From contig NC_084670.1 of assembly GCF_028389875.1 (NCBI RefSeq), forward strand, positions 13,859,383 through 13,923,382: a DNA stretch of 64,000 nucleotides, read 5' to 3'. Source of the DNA: Rhea pennata (taxonomy: Eukaryota > Chordata > Aves > Rheiformes > Rheidae). The position numbers were made by a program, and so were the translations under genes. How positions within the stretch are numbered: position 1 is the stretch's first letter; each line of letters starts with the position of its first letter. The notes beneath the pieces are model-generated. The model did not search any database. It had not been told where the DNA came from and saw only the letters and a list, made by a program, of their open reading frames with translations. Positions 38,701-51,500 of the stretch are shown piece by piece.

Positions 38701-41010
38701 TTCTTACAAGGAATCACCTCATGTTTTCTTTATTGTAGGTCCTCTATTTTGCCACCCACTTCTGCCTGCTGCATTCCCTGGAAGGCCCTAAACCTCTTCT
38801 TTCATTGGTGCTACTAGATGTAGAGAACAAACCTGAAAAAGACTAGATTTATGTTAACTTCAACAACAGTAACACCACCATCACATTTTCCAATGTTCTT
38901 ACATAAACAAAGTGTCTTAGATAAAGCTGTGGCTCCAGCAGCTAATTCAGAAAGACTGCACAGGCTTCTTGCCAGAACTGTAAACATTAGCATTTATAGT
39001 ATTATCAATTCAATAACCTATTATTAAGAACATGCATTTTGTTACTGTTTTCACTACTTGAAATACTACTTTGACAAAGCCTTTATAATAGTTATACAAG
39101 TCCCCATGTCAAAAATCAGTAAAAAGCAAATTATTAAAATAGTGATCAAAAATGCAATCACGCTGAATTATGAATTCAGGATTACAAACTGACATCTGGT
39201 CTAGCGTCTACTGAAAACCAGCATCAGCCATAAATTTAGAATGCCTAGTTTTACTGCTCTGTTTTGTGGCAACAATTTCAACTACAGTTTGAAAAAGCAG
39301 AAAAAGGTGGAAAAAGCTGTTAAATAGACCTGTAATACATCAGTGACTGGAGACTGTATGCATACATTAGACAATTTAGGTGTCTTATAATACACACAGC
39401 CTATTGCAGAGATCACCTTAATAAAAGATGTCCTATAACATATTATGAAAAAGCAAGTTGCCAGTTACTTATTGCTTATTTCCATTTTATACCTGTATAT
39501 TTAAAGTAGTGGTCATCTAACTCAAGTAGATGTAAAAATAATAACCCCCCCTATGTTTACAAATAAGAAGAACTGATATATATTCTTCATAATAATTGGG
39601 CTACATTCAATGAAAGTGTACAACCACTCCCTTGCTCATGAAATATTCCACTTAAAACTGCTTTTGCTAATTTGAGTAGAGGCTTCAAAATCAGGTAGAT
39701 AGAAAATGCTAGCTAGAATACAGTGCATTATTAAAAATATTCCGGTTTAGAATTCATTAGACTTAGTATGTTATTTTTCTGATATTTAAACTTTGTCTTG
39801 GGTTTCCATAAAATAACAGCCTCCAAAATTAGGATCTCAACATTTCTGATTTTTATAGTTAGGTTACTCTAGGAGTTTTAATTCTTATAAGTGTTATAAA
39901 CTCCTATCAAAGTCATTTCTATCTTCTCCCTTCTCCTTTATGTATGGAGCACTGTCAGGTATTAGTGGGTCTGCAATAACACATCAGATTGTGTTCACAA
40001 CCTACCTAAAGGTGTGTCAGGTCATGGAATCTCCCTGTAATTGTTTTGACTACCTTGCATATTCTTTCAGGTCCTAGACCCACAGTAGAGGGCTCTATTA
40101 TTGCTCTGATGCTGAACAGCATGATGTGTTCAACACAAAGCAGAAAAAAAGGATTAGAAGTTTCCAAAATGAAGGTGTCTAAATGCAAAAATTAAGTCTA
40201 CCCCTGATGCACATTTTTTTTCTAAACAGAAAAGTCTCCTAAAGCCAAGCCTACATTTTGGGATTAGGGCCCTCTTCTAGATGATGTGAGAGAGAGGTTT
40301 AAGTAAAAATTTGAACTACCACCATGTAGGAATGGATACTAGCACCACTGACAGTTCCATTTTACACAGCAGGGATCCTTGTTCAGGACTAGAAATCTAG
40401 ACCGGAGGATAGCCACTTTTCAGCAGAAAAGCCTACCAATAGATATATCTTCTGTATCTAGAAGGCTTGAAGCACTTTCTGGGTTCCTGCCCCCAAATTA
40501 CCTTTATCTTTTTCAGTATCTACAGAAAGAGCCAAGGAAGACTAGTCTCTACACTGGGGTCTTTAAAGTTAAGGTTAGACATGAAGTTTGGATCATTACT
40601 GATCTGGTTTTAGAGACAAATTACCTTTTCTATGATGCTAAGTAGGAAATCAGATTAATTATACTACAAACAGAACAAAAAAGAAAGATGCAGTGCATTT
40701 CCCTTGCTAAAAATTATTAGGAGGATGAAACACCAAGGAAGAGTTCATAGCTGAAAAATAGCTTGCTTATTGCTTAATTTGTAAAGTCAGTCTAATTACA
40801 AGCATTTTTACTAGACTAGAAATATAATAGGAAATACTGTTTAACTGAATTAGTGTTGCCAATTGATTAGCATTTTGGCACTTATGAATGCATTCCTTTC
40901 ATTACAGCTGAAAATCTCATTAAAAGAATCTTACTTTTGTACTGATAGAGGTGTGCATCCTTCATGGAAACACAAATGCTGTTCTTTTGGATTTAGCATT
41001 TTAACAGACC

Positions 41011-41032
41011 GGGGCGGGGGGGGGGGGGGGGG
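41011..41032. repeat. G-run
   Basis: GGGGC is followed by 17 consecutive G. Strong G-quadruplex potential on the plus strand. Confidence 0.9.
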
Positions 41033-43834
41033 AAGGTAATGTATCACCATGGTAACCAGGACATCTTTTTTAGCATGTACATTACAAAAACATGCACAAG
41101 ACACAACAAAATTAGTCACTTATAAAAGTGATCACTTCTGGGCAAAACTGTTCACAAAAAAAGTATGACATTTTCCTTTGAGGTAAGGGACATGAAAATT
41201 GGTATTTTTCATTTTTGGCAGCTGCCTATTATTTTCAACTAAGATTTTTCTTACTTGTTATTCTCTTTGCTGCCCTTTTTGCTCTTTGCAACAGATACTT
41301 CATGATGTACTTTTTCATGTGGCAAGTTAAACCAGAAGTGGAACTTACTAAGATTCTTAATAAAGAGAAAGTTGTTTGTGAGTTTCAAGTGAGAAAGGAG
41401 AAATATATCTGGAAATATAAACATTTGTTGCACTTGCATGTTTCTTAATCAGTTGAGTATATTAAGTCTTCTCAACCTCCTTTATATTATGAAAGCATTT
41501 TAAGGATTAACAACTACTTAATTTTACACCTCTCATACTGTTGAATAATCAGCATATAAGAAAAGTGACTAAGATTCACTAACAGTGAGGAGGCAAAACA
41601 AACCTGTGTGTATGAACATCCAGTCTATTCCCAACACTTCCAACTTCCTATTTGAGGGATCAAATTCATGTTGCATTTTCTGAAGTCTGCACATCTATCT
41701 ATCCATGATCTTTCTAAGAAAAGCTGTGGTCAAGTAACTTGGCAAGTAGTATCACTAAGAATCCATAAAACTTACCAGATCCATTAGTGTTTCTCACAAA
41801 TGAACCTTCTTTTACTATCTGCATGTCACAGCTGGCACACATTTAGGAAGGGAGAAAAGTTTGAAACATCAAAGTATTATCAACCACCTATGAAAAATGT
41901 GTTGGACAGATATTGTAAGCAAGTACTTAATATTAAATGTATTACAAAAAGATGGCATTTTATCTTATTCTGTACTTTGTCCTAACATTTTTAATGTAAG
42001 AAAAGCCATATCATCTTGTTGAATGACATTTTAAACAGCAGTACATATTACAGAGTACATTCAAGAAAACAATTTATGTTTTCAGTGCTAGTAGGAATAG
42101 CCCTTTTAAAATTTATTGCTGATGAGGCTATTTTCTATTCTGTTAAGATTTTGAAGGCTAAAATGAACCAAAGTTTGTTTGCAACCAGACAATTTACATG
42201 AAATAATGCTGAAAGTGATTTGTCTTGCTTTGTGACGCTTCAGAAATCTAGAATCTATTTTGCTTCCTGCTACTAATTGTCAGCTCTGGATGCCTCAAGT
42301 ATAGAAGGAAGCCAGAAAAGCCATCTGTTTGGAAGAATAAAAAAGCCTAGTTGTTTTACTCATTTCCTGGGTAAAATGAAGAGCTGAAAGGTTTTCAGTG
42401 AGAAAACTGCTTAGACTGCATTAAGCCAGTTATACATGAGGAATTCAAGAGGAATAAATGGAACAGAGTTTTCTTAGTTCAGTCTGAGATCCGTATGGCA
42501 AATACGAAGAACCTACTAGCCCATTTAAAGAGAACCTTTAAGTTCTCCAGCAGATTCTTCCAGTCTCTAGTTCGCTTTTCCAAATGAACTTGCATGATGA
42601 ATAACGGTACATCAACCACAAACAAAAAGAAATCAAACGTTGGCACTATCGTTATAAATAAATGCCTATAATACTAACTCAATAGAAAAACTTCTTGGCT
42701 TTAGTCCTTCTAAGAAAACCTGAGATACCTTGTATTACAAAGAAACCCATACCTTAAACAATTTTGAACTTCAGAAGGATTAGTACATTGGTATAATACA
42801 TTAGTACAGCAAATTACACCGGATTTCACAAGAAAAACTCAGACCTACATGTACATACTTAAGTTTCAATGCACAAATGAAAGCTATTTCATCAGTCTAA
42901 AAGATTTTACAGCCAAATGTATTTAACTGTTTAGGCAGATATCCCACTGTCAGAAGGATATGCTAAATCAATAATTATATAAAATAATCCTTCTTCATAG
43001 GGCTGTCTTTACCAAAATATAGGATTACAAATATATAAAAGGCTTTAAATATGAACTCTTTCAGGTATCACAGAAATAGTACTCTGCCAAAAGGACAGAC
43101 TTCTAGAAGTAAACTATCATCTAGATTCAAAACCTGGGGACTAATGGACTACTACTCGTTGGCTCCAGGCTTCTCTCATCTTTACTTCAATAGCTGGTCA
43201 GAGGTTCATTCCTAACAGCTTACCTCTGTCAGTAGAACCGATAAGCACGACCATATGACTCTGCAACTCTCAGACAAAGCTAAAGACTGTAGAACTTCCA
43301 GGTAAAATATCAGGATAAAGAAATGACTTGCATTTAAAAAACCTAAATAGTTTAGGTGTCATTGACCAGGTGTATTTGATGGGTTTGCAAATGGCAGTCT
43401 AGACATAGCAGTACAATTCAAATGTAAAATCTCCTTACCACTGTCAGGCACACATGTGGCAATGGCATTTCTCCTTCAAATTCAGATTTGCAGTGTTGCA
43501 TCAGAGACCTTATCCTACAGCAGATTTCATCAACTAAATCTTAGATGATACCTTAACAAGTTTTTGCTGCATTTGGGCAGCTCAACAGCTGACAATAACA
43601 ATACCACTCAAATAAAATATGCAGAGTTATGAAAACAGATTGAGTTTTCTGATATGAATAAGTAAAAATGGCTTTCCCATTCCCCCTTTTTTAAATCCTG
43701 TTTTGGTACAATTATCGAACAGCATATGAAGCCTCTAACTTACCTAGCAAACTTCCAGGTCATTACTGACAGAAAACTGACACCCATCACTGCATTCAAC
43801 TGAAGTATCATCTATCTATTTGAAATGAGGAAAC

Positions 43835-43882
43835 AAAAAAAAAAAAAAAAAAAAAACACAAAACAAACAAACAAAAAAAACC
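43835..43882. repeat. Poly(A) and (AAAC)n tract
   Basis: 22 A residues are followed by CACAAAACAAACAAAC and another A-run. No adjacent retroelement could be recognised. Confidence 0.85.
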
Positions 43883-45339
43883 TATCTGATCCATTTACTC
43901 AAGATCATTATTCCTATGCAGAACTTAATCATTTTAGTGCCTCCAGCCATAGTTCAATTAAGAAACTAGAGAAATACATTATGTACATTTATATTTATCC
44001 CTAGATGTACAACTAAATTAGCTGCTACTTGCAGAGACAGCTTTCTAGACTACCTAACCTGAATCACATATAACAGTCTTCAAAACTTCCTTGAATTCCT
44101 AGTACTCCTATGACAGAAAAAGACTGGCCGTTAAGTCAGTAACACAGGATAGTTTCATAAATAGCAAGCAGGTTGTTTTTATTTGCTTCATTAAGCAGGG
44201 GGACTACTTACCTCTCACCTCTGAGGCATATTGTGAAAGTGACTTACTTTGCCAGTAACCATTTCAATAGCTTGTCAGCTATTTTTTCCCCCAATTAGAC
44301 TATTCAGCTACATCACACAGTACTTGAAGCATTCTTCTGGACGTCGGGTGGGGGTGACAGGGAGGGATACTACTTGCAAACAAAACTTGAACAATTTAGA
44401 GAGAAATCAAACTAAGAGCTAGTAAGCTAGTTTCTTCAAAAGACGATCAGCATTACCAGATTGAACAGCACTTTTTTAGTAGCCCACATCTAGATTTACA
44501 GGCCCAGAAAAAGGGCCCTACTGAATTTTTCTCTTCTTGAAATGACAGCTTCCCTGGCATCCAAACATACTGCCTTGTTTCCTCAACTGGAGACAAACAG
44601 ACAAAGAACCCAACACAATTGGTTAAAGACTTCCCGGGTAGGGAGGGGAACAGAACCATTTCAACAGCCCTTCCTGTGACACATTCTTTCTCTGCTTTGA
44701 ATCAGAGCTTTTGTCACAGCAAAGGTTTCTTCTGTATCTATACTCTGAAACGTTACCTTCTCTCCAGTATATGCAAGAGATCTGGCATTCTCTCAAACTG
44801 TCTTACTTTAAACAGGTTTTCACTTCCGTGGCATAAAACTCTTACAAATGGATGACTTCCTAGTCCTTGGAGAATTCAGTAACTGTCTTGCAACCAAATA
44901 CATATATTTCATCTCCGCAAACTCAGCGATTTTTTTTTATCATGACAAACAGCTGTAGTGGGAAGATGCCTGTTTCTGAAGGTAACAGAGGTGTTTCACG
45001 ACTGCTAATTTAAAAGGGCTTGTGTACATGTACAGTTTATATTTACTATGGATTCCCAGACATCCAATGAAAGAGTTTCTACAGAATTGCTTGCAGAAAA
45101 TTTCCAACAGGCTACATAATATCCAGTACCACTAATCATTGCTAGTATTTAGACAAATATTCCTACTGTCTAGGAAAAATTATCATCCAGCAATTTTTTT
45201 CTATGTTAGAAGCCTTGCGTCTCCCTTCAAAATTCTTTTAAGCTAGATAGCTTCTGAGTTTTGTTAGTCTTTCTGAGATATTCTCCTCTCAACTTTATTA
45301 CTATATCATATCCAAAATTATTGGAAACAGTACAGATGA

Positions 45340-45530
45340 GAGCTCACCACCAAAGCACCACGTAGAGCATAATAATTACCTCCTGTGCCTCACATCTGAT
45401 GCTTTTGGTACTACTACCCAGAACAATTTTTTGTTATCAGATTTTAACTGTTACTTAGTCTGATCTGCTATAATACTCAGAACACTTGCACAGAACTGCT
45501 TCGTTACCAAACTGATGCCCAACACTCAAT
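45340..45530 (-). repeat. Old CR1/L3-type LINE fragment
   Basis: Plus-strand pieces 'cgtagagcataataattacc', 'tcctgtgcctcacatctgat' and 'ttttggtactactacccaga', then 'cacagaactgcttcg', follow the complement of the mid-ORF2 part of ancient CR1. The element is on the minus strand. It is highly diverged, with approximate ends. Confidence 0.5.
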
Positions 45531-45842
45531 CTTTTTTTTTCTTAAATACAAGTGCGCTCTGTTCCAGCACCCTGATTATTAGTAGAAATATTACATCAGA
45601 TAGTAAACCTAATCATTGTACAGTGATTTAATCAAGAACATATTTCTCAAATTCAGTCAACAACACATAGGGAAAAACTATTCCTAAAGTATGCAGAGCT
45701 ATTAATGTTTTTATGGTTTTTTTTAATCAGTTTTACTATAGTAAGAACCTTAAAAATAGTTTAAGTCTGATAAAAGCTTAACAAAGAACAAGTTAAACCT
45801 AGACAGTATAAACCCAGGTTTGAGTTTGGTTATTCTAGTAAG

Positions 45843-45864
45843 AAAAAAAAAAAAAAAAAAAAAA
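45843..45864. repeat. Poly(A) run
   Basis: 22 consecutive A residues. Confidence 0.9.
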
Positions 45865-47299
45865 GAAGGAAGTAGGAAGCTAGAAGTACCTCCCACAGGC
45901 CAAGGCCTACAAATTACTATTGACTGTTCATAAGCAAGTTAAACAGTGAGATAACTTTTTAAGTATAAGGTTTTTGCAACTGCAATGTTTGTTTGCTGTA
46001 TATGTAACTTGGTATTAACTTCAAGGTACCTTATCTATTAATATAAAATTGTAGAAATGCATGGTCAGATAGTTAAGGACTCTGCTTTGTGTTCCTTTAG
46101 ATTTACTCCTGTGTACATGCAAGACTTCTCAGCTGCAGGTATCCCAAGATCTTCTTTAGAATTTAAGGAGAAACAGGCAAGTTCAGAAGTTAACAGGCTA
46201 GGCAAGAGTTATATAAAGCAATTTAAAATTGAGTATTTTTTTTCCTAATTCATATAATTATTGCCTTTATATTGCTGTTGATTCCCCCCTATTTGCACTG
46301 CTTTATTCATATTGTATTAGCATTTAAGATATATGTATTTCCTTTAGTTCACAGCAAAACTCATTTACCTAGGACAGATTCCTTAAATTTCTCTTGATTC
46401 AGAGGCCTTACTTACAGATGAATAGGGCATTCCATCTATCCCCTTTCTGTTTTTTCAGCCACTTGTTTATAAACAAGGCTGGCATTATTCTTCTTCCAAA
46501 TCTCTTCAGAGCTCTGTACCTACCTCTGCCTTAAGCCAATGTGCCCCCAAAGGAAAATAAGTTACTTATAAAAGACTTAAGTTACATAGCTGCAGGTTGG
46601 AAGTACAAGCTGCCTACTCTTTTAGTTCTTTTCTACCGGATTTAAAGGCCAGAAAGTACAAGACTATTCCATTAGACTCCAGCTTACCTTATAAAGGCAG
46701 AAAACTTACAGCAAAGCAAAATGCTGAAGTACAATATATTCTATATGTGGCTTTTACAAGCTGTATCATCTGAAATAGGAACATAAATTTGGTTTAGTTC
46801 AAATTATGCTACAAGATCTACAGAGAAATACTAAATGGTATCAAATTATCGACAAGTAAAGGTGATGAGTTAAGAGGATCAAAAGTAACACACATTACAA
46901 ACCCATCTTAATTCCTTCTGTTCCTTGCTCTAGCTCTTCTCAGGCAGAGCAAGTAAAATACTGGTTTAGCTACTCAGAACTGACTCCTGCTACGTGGCAC
47001 GTCACCAATGGGGTCAAGTACTTTAGGTTACAGGACACAGTCTAGGATTGTCCTGTGTGATTCTTTAACCAGAATGGCTTTAAGTGCTTTACAAAGCCTA
47101 AGAACAGTTTTATACTATATATAAAATTATCCAGACAAATGTTGTCTCAGCATTTGCTCACTTTGGAGCTAGAAATACCAGCATCACTGTCTAACCATAA
47201 AATGTTCACGGAATACACTTATATGGGTGTGAAAGTAGTATCAAAGCATTGCTTTGAAAGGTTTTGTATTGATGTAATAAATGAAAAACATTAAGAAAG

Positions 47300-48344
47300 C
47301 TTTCCTCCTCCTTCCACAATTGAAGTTTTATTATTATTATTATTGATCCAATCTTGAATAATGCTGCTTATTTGGTAACAATATCAGGCAAAAACAAGAG
47401 CAAATGCCATTCTGCATTCCAATATGAATCATTCAGTAAAGTTCTGCAATATATATATTTCATTCAGCTTTTGACATCACAGGTCATCATGCCACTGAGC
47501 ATTTTTAACAATACAATAAAATCCTTTAAAAGGAATTGTTTTGTGAATATAAGAGATGAGACAATTTAATTTCTCAAATTTATACCACTCATGTCCATAA
47601 TCATTTTACATTCCACACTTCATGCTCTCAAACATCATTCTAGAGAAGACTAAATTTTTTTTTGTCACATATTATTAGAGATACTAGCCAGGCTTAGAGT
47701 TACAGAAACCTACAATAAGACGCAAAGTTTATTAAATAATAAATTACTACATTTGCTGACTAGAACAATATTCCATCTAGACTAATATTTGATCCATTCA
47801 AATACAAAAAGTATTTGGATGTTATATACTACTTGTTTTATATACTTACAGTGCAAAAAAAAGCAAGACTTTTTCCTGAGCATTTAGGAAGTTTTTTTTC
47901 CTTTTTATTAAATCAATGATTATGATCCATTTAAAATATACTCCCCTTATACCTAGGCTTGTCAAAACTGTACAATTAAAGTAGGCAGTAGTTTGTAGAT
48001 ATCAGAAGTCCAATCAAGAGGTCATTTTATGACATCTCTAAAATTTTACTCATTTAAGTCTATGATTATACAGGATTTTGACTTGTACCAAGAAAACCAG
48101 AAATGACAATTTTTTCCATTGACTAAACACTCCAAAATGTACAAACCACATGCCTTCCAGAACAGAGAAACAAGTCTATATTTAAGCAAATTGTAATACA
48201 TATTTCAACTTACTATTCTTTAGTTAACATAATGCCCAGTGAGCTTTGCCTCCTACAAATATTACAAAATAAAACTTTCAGGAATGTATTGGGGCATTTT
48301 GTAAGGAAGCTGAATTCCTTACACATTCATCTTTATCTCAACAG
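47300..48344 (-). other. USP33: USP33 3' UTR (probable extent)
   Basis: This AT-rich stretch follows the USP33 stop codon (48345-48347). On the minus strand AATAAA signals occur at 47728-47733 and 47327-47332; the second lies in an ATAATAATAA run and is followed by a T/G-rich stretch suited to cleavage near 47300. Either could be used, so the end is a best guess. Confidence 0.45.
47327..47345. repeat. (TTA)n microsatellite
   Basis: About six TTA units, which also create the distal candidate polyadenylation signal on the minus strand. Confidence 0.8.
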
Positions 48345-48502
48345 CTACAGACCATGAGTTTCTAATTCAATCTTCTCCTCTGTTTGCAAGATATCAGGGT
48401 CTACTGGAGGAACAGGTGGTCTGAGTATAATCTCTGGACCTCCACCATAGATTGACTGAAGAAAATTCCATGTTTCTTCAGATATCTGTCCAGAATCTGC
48501 AC
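48345..48502 (-). CDS. USP33: USP33 terminal coding exon with stop codon
   Basis: 158 bases encoding [29 protein letters not shown] and an acidic tail ending [11 protein letters not shown] before a TAG stop at 48345-48347. The body matches the C-terminus I recall for human USP33, whose last residues differ slightly. Acceptor TTTTCAG. Confidence 0.96.
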
Positions 48503-51500
48503 CTGAAAACATTTTTAAAGTTTTGATTACAATTTAAAATTCTTCCCCCCCCCCTTTTTTCCTTTAAGTCCATAACATATACAAAAAGAACAAAATACTC
48601 AGACAAACTGAATAACCTAATCTGGGTGCTTTATCTTTTACTATCTACCAAACCAGATGACATATGTTAGTTTTATGCTTCTTGATTCTACAACTACCTG
48701 CTCTCTACACTATCTAATACTTAGCAGAGCTCAACCATAAAAATGCATGATATTAAGAAAAACATCTTGTCTGACACTCATCAACCAAGCTGACAGCTGG
48801 CCAGTCTTGCAGTTTTAGGCTGCTTCTCAGTACACAGACAGGGCAAGGATTCGTATTAATGTAAGGACATCCAGTCCTGCTAATTACCATAAAGTTCAAG
48901 GGTGCAAGGCTTGCTTAATGAGAAAAATTCAAGATTTTACAGTAAAGAATAAAAGAACAGGAGCCACAGTGGAATTCTGAGAACTTCTGATAGAAAAGAC
49001 TATCAGGACATTAACTGCCTTGCTAACACTTCTTGTATGTGGCACTGTGATGAGTCAGCTTCATTTCTCTGTCCATTTAATAAAGTCTTTGTTCACAATC
49101 CCATTCCTCTGGCTAGATGTCTTCTCAGATCAGTATCCAATAATCACTTCTGATTTTCAGTAACCCTTTACAGAGGTAGGGTAACCCCAACATATCACTA
49201 CTCTGATTTTAATACAAGGATTCTGTCCAATACAGTTGAAGTCAGGATTTCTTAGCTTAGGTGTAGAGAACAGCTTTCTACTCTATCTGAATAAGACTAT
49301 TCCATCTTAAGCAACTGATTAAAAAACTGCTTACAGGAAGTTTCTCCCAATATTCTTTTATTAGAAATTATTCTTAATCTATCTCATTAAGTTTAATTAC
49401 AATACCCTCAATTTCAAAGAAAAACAAAAAGCTAAATCAAGGGGACTTTTCCATATATGCTCATAATTTTCTAGCCTCACCTCATATGCCAATGGACTTA
49501 CAACCCTACTTTACATATAAAACACTTCTGAAGAGGAAGGGTACAAAGAGTTACACATTTGTTTACCCGCACTGAGTCAACCATGCAAAGCTTCATCTAG
49601 AAGTCAGGATGTACTGTGCCAGAATTAATAAAGGTATACCTCAGTAAATAAATGTTTAGGTTCAATGCTGTACTTAAAAATGCAACTGACTCCATTCCTG
49701 CAGGCACAGGAGTAGACCTTCCTCCCCTCATGCAGCTTCCAGCTCTAATGGTCACGTTTAGCTGAACAAGCACAGTGAACTAACATAGCAATCAAGACCA
49801 CTGAATCACAAAGATATGTAATACTACACACTACTTAGTAGTGCTCTAATTGCCTATTCACTCAGGAAGAGAGGCAAGTATTTCCATAATCTTTCTCTTA
49901 ATTTCTACTTATGTTCTAACTCGAGTTAATATAGCCAAAGCCCAAAAATGTCATTTTACTTAGTTACTGATCCTAAACTGAGTTTCTGTTGCTATATTTC
50001 AATCAGATGCTTCATAACTTATGTTTGAATCCTATGTTACAGCTTAAATTTTAAAAAGCACTGGCACACGCATAGGAGCAAGAACTCATTCTTTAAAAAA
50101 AAAAAAACTTAACATTTTACAGCTGGTAAGATTCACCCAGGAGCTAGTGACCTCCAGCAAACTGCCTAGTAGGTCTGCTGTATGTTGAGGCATTAAACTT
50201 AACTGTGAAAAAATCCAGTTAACAAATAACAATTAACCTTAACATTGCATTTTCCTCAAAACTGAGCTATAATTAAATGAAACATTCACATGATGTTTTC
50301 ACAGGAAATCTAAATGGGTTTTATGGGTTAAGTTTAGCTCAGTTGGTTAGAGTGTGGTGCTAATAATGCCAAGGTCATGGGTTCGATCCCCGTATGTGCT
50401 GCTTGAGGGCCGGACAACAATCCTCCACAGATCCCTTCCAACCTTACCAATTCTATGATTCTAAAGTCTTCATAGAGCAAACTGTGTTAAAAAACTTAAC
50501 TTTTCTCTCTACACAAAATTCAGATAGATGTTATTAAGAATCTGACTATGAATAATAAATGAAATCTATCTTTGTAGGCTGGAAAAGTTTTTGCAATATA
50601 CTTTAGCCTGGAGAAGAGAAGACTGAGGGCAGATCTTATCATGTGTATAAGTACCTGAAGGGAGGGTGTCAAGCGGATGGGGCTAAACCCTTTTCAATAG
50701 TCCCATGTGACAGGACTAGAGGTAACAGGCACAAACTGAACCACAGAAAGTTCCACCTGAATGAGGAGGAATTTTTTTTCCTGGGAGAGCAACAGAGCAC
50801 TGGAACAGGTTGTCCAGAGAGGTTGTGGAGTCTCCTCTGGAGATCTTCAAGGCCTGCCTGGATGCAACCCTGTCTAACATGCTCTAGGTGACTCTGCTTC
50901 AGCAGGTGGGTTGGACTAGATGATCTCCAGAGGTCCCTTTTAACCTTACCCATTCTGTGATTCTATGATCATTAAATTACTTGCAGAAAAATGAGCAACA
51001 GTATTTACTCACTGTAGTTTGTTTCCCTCTGTCAGAAGTAGCTCTCAACTCATATTAGGATTCAAGATTCAAATAACTAAATATAGATAGAGAACACAGC
51101 CTAAAAGCCAAAATTATTCTGCACTGCTTTCTACATTCTTATCTGCACTTGGATTAGTTTACTATCGACACTAACTCATAATTTTATGAATAAGCTGGCC
51201 TCCTAAAAATGGACCTTGTAACCATGACCAGTTCTTCAGTTTTCCTCCAAATTAATTTTTCTTAGTTAAAACAGAACACACACATTCCCCAGAAATTATA
51301 ATTTTACAAAAACAGTTAATATAAGAATTTATAATAAGTTTTCCTAGCTTTAGCAAATACATAATTAGGAGTCCAAAGCTGCAGCACCTTGCACCTACCT
51401 TGCTTTAGCACAATATTTCCACATTTTGTGACTGCAATCTTGGTGTTATCAATAGGACCAGGAGGCTCTAAAGTGACAGAAATGATTAAAGTGACAGTGT

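Larger units (their letters stand above)
35746..47299. other. Intergenic region between ZZZ3 and USP33
   Basis: About 11.5 kb of mostly AT-rich DNA separates the ZZZ3 promoter from the USP33 3' end. It contains A-runs, a G-run, an old CR1 fragment near 45.4 kb and no recognisable gene. A 121-codon ATG-initiated open frame on the minus strand (36100-36465) has no known similarity. The stretch 36.7-38.4 kb is somewhat less AT-rich but shows no identifiable element. Confidence 0.75.
48503..51398 (-). other. USP33: USP33 last intron, carrying a SINE and a CR1
   Basis: About 2.9 kb between the last two coding exons. It contains the tRNA-Ile/CR1 SINE (50326-50462) and a CR1 copy (50600-50968), both on the plus strand, antisense to USP33. 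The rest is AT-rich and unremarkable. Confidence 0.85.

Noticed and set aside
50326-50400. Functional tRNA-Ile gene
   Set aside because: Acceptor-stem halves do not pair and the sequence runs directly into a CR1 tail. It is a SINE head.
50643-50953. Open frames of 82 and 94 codons on opposite strands
   Set aside because: Both lie inside the CR1 copy and are remnants of, or antisense to, CR1 sequence.
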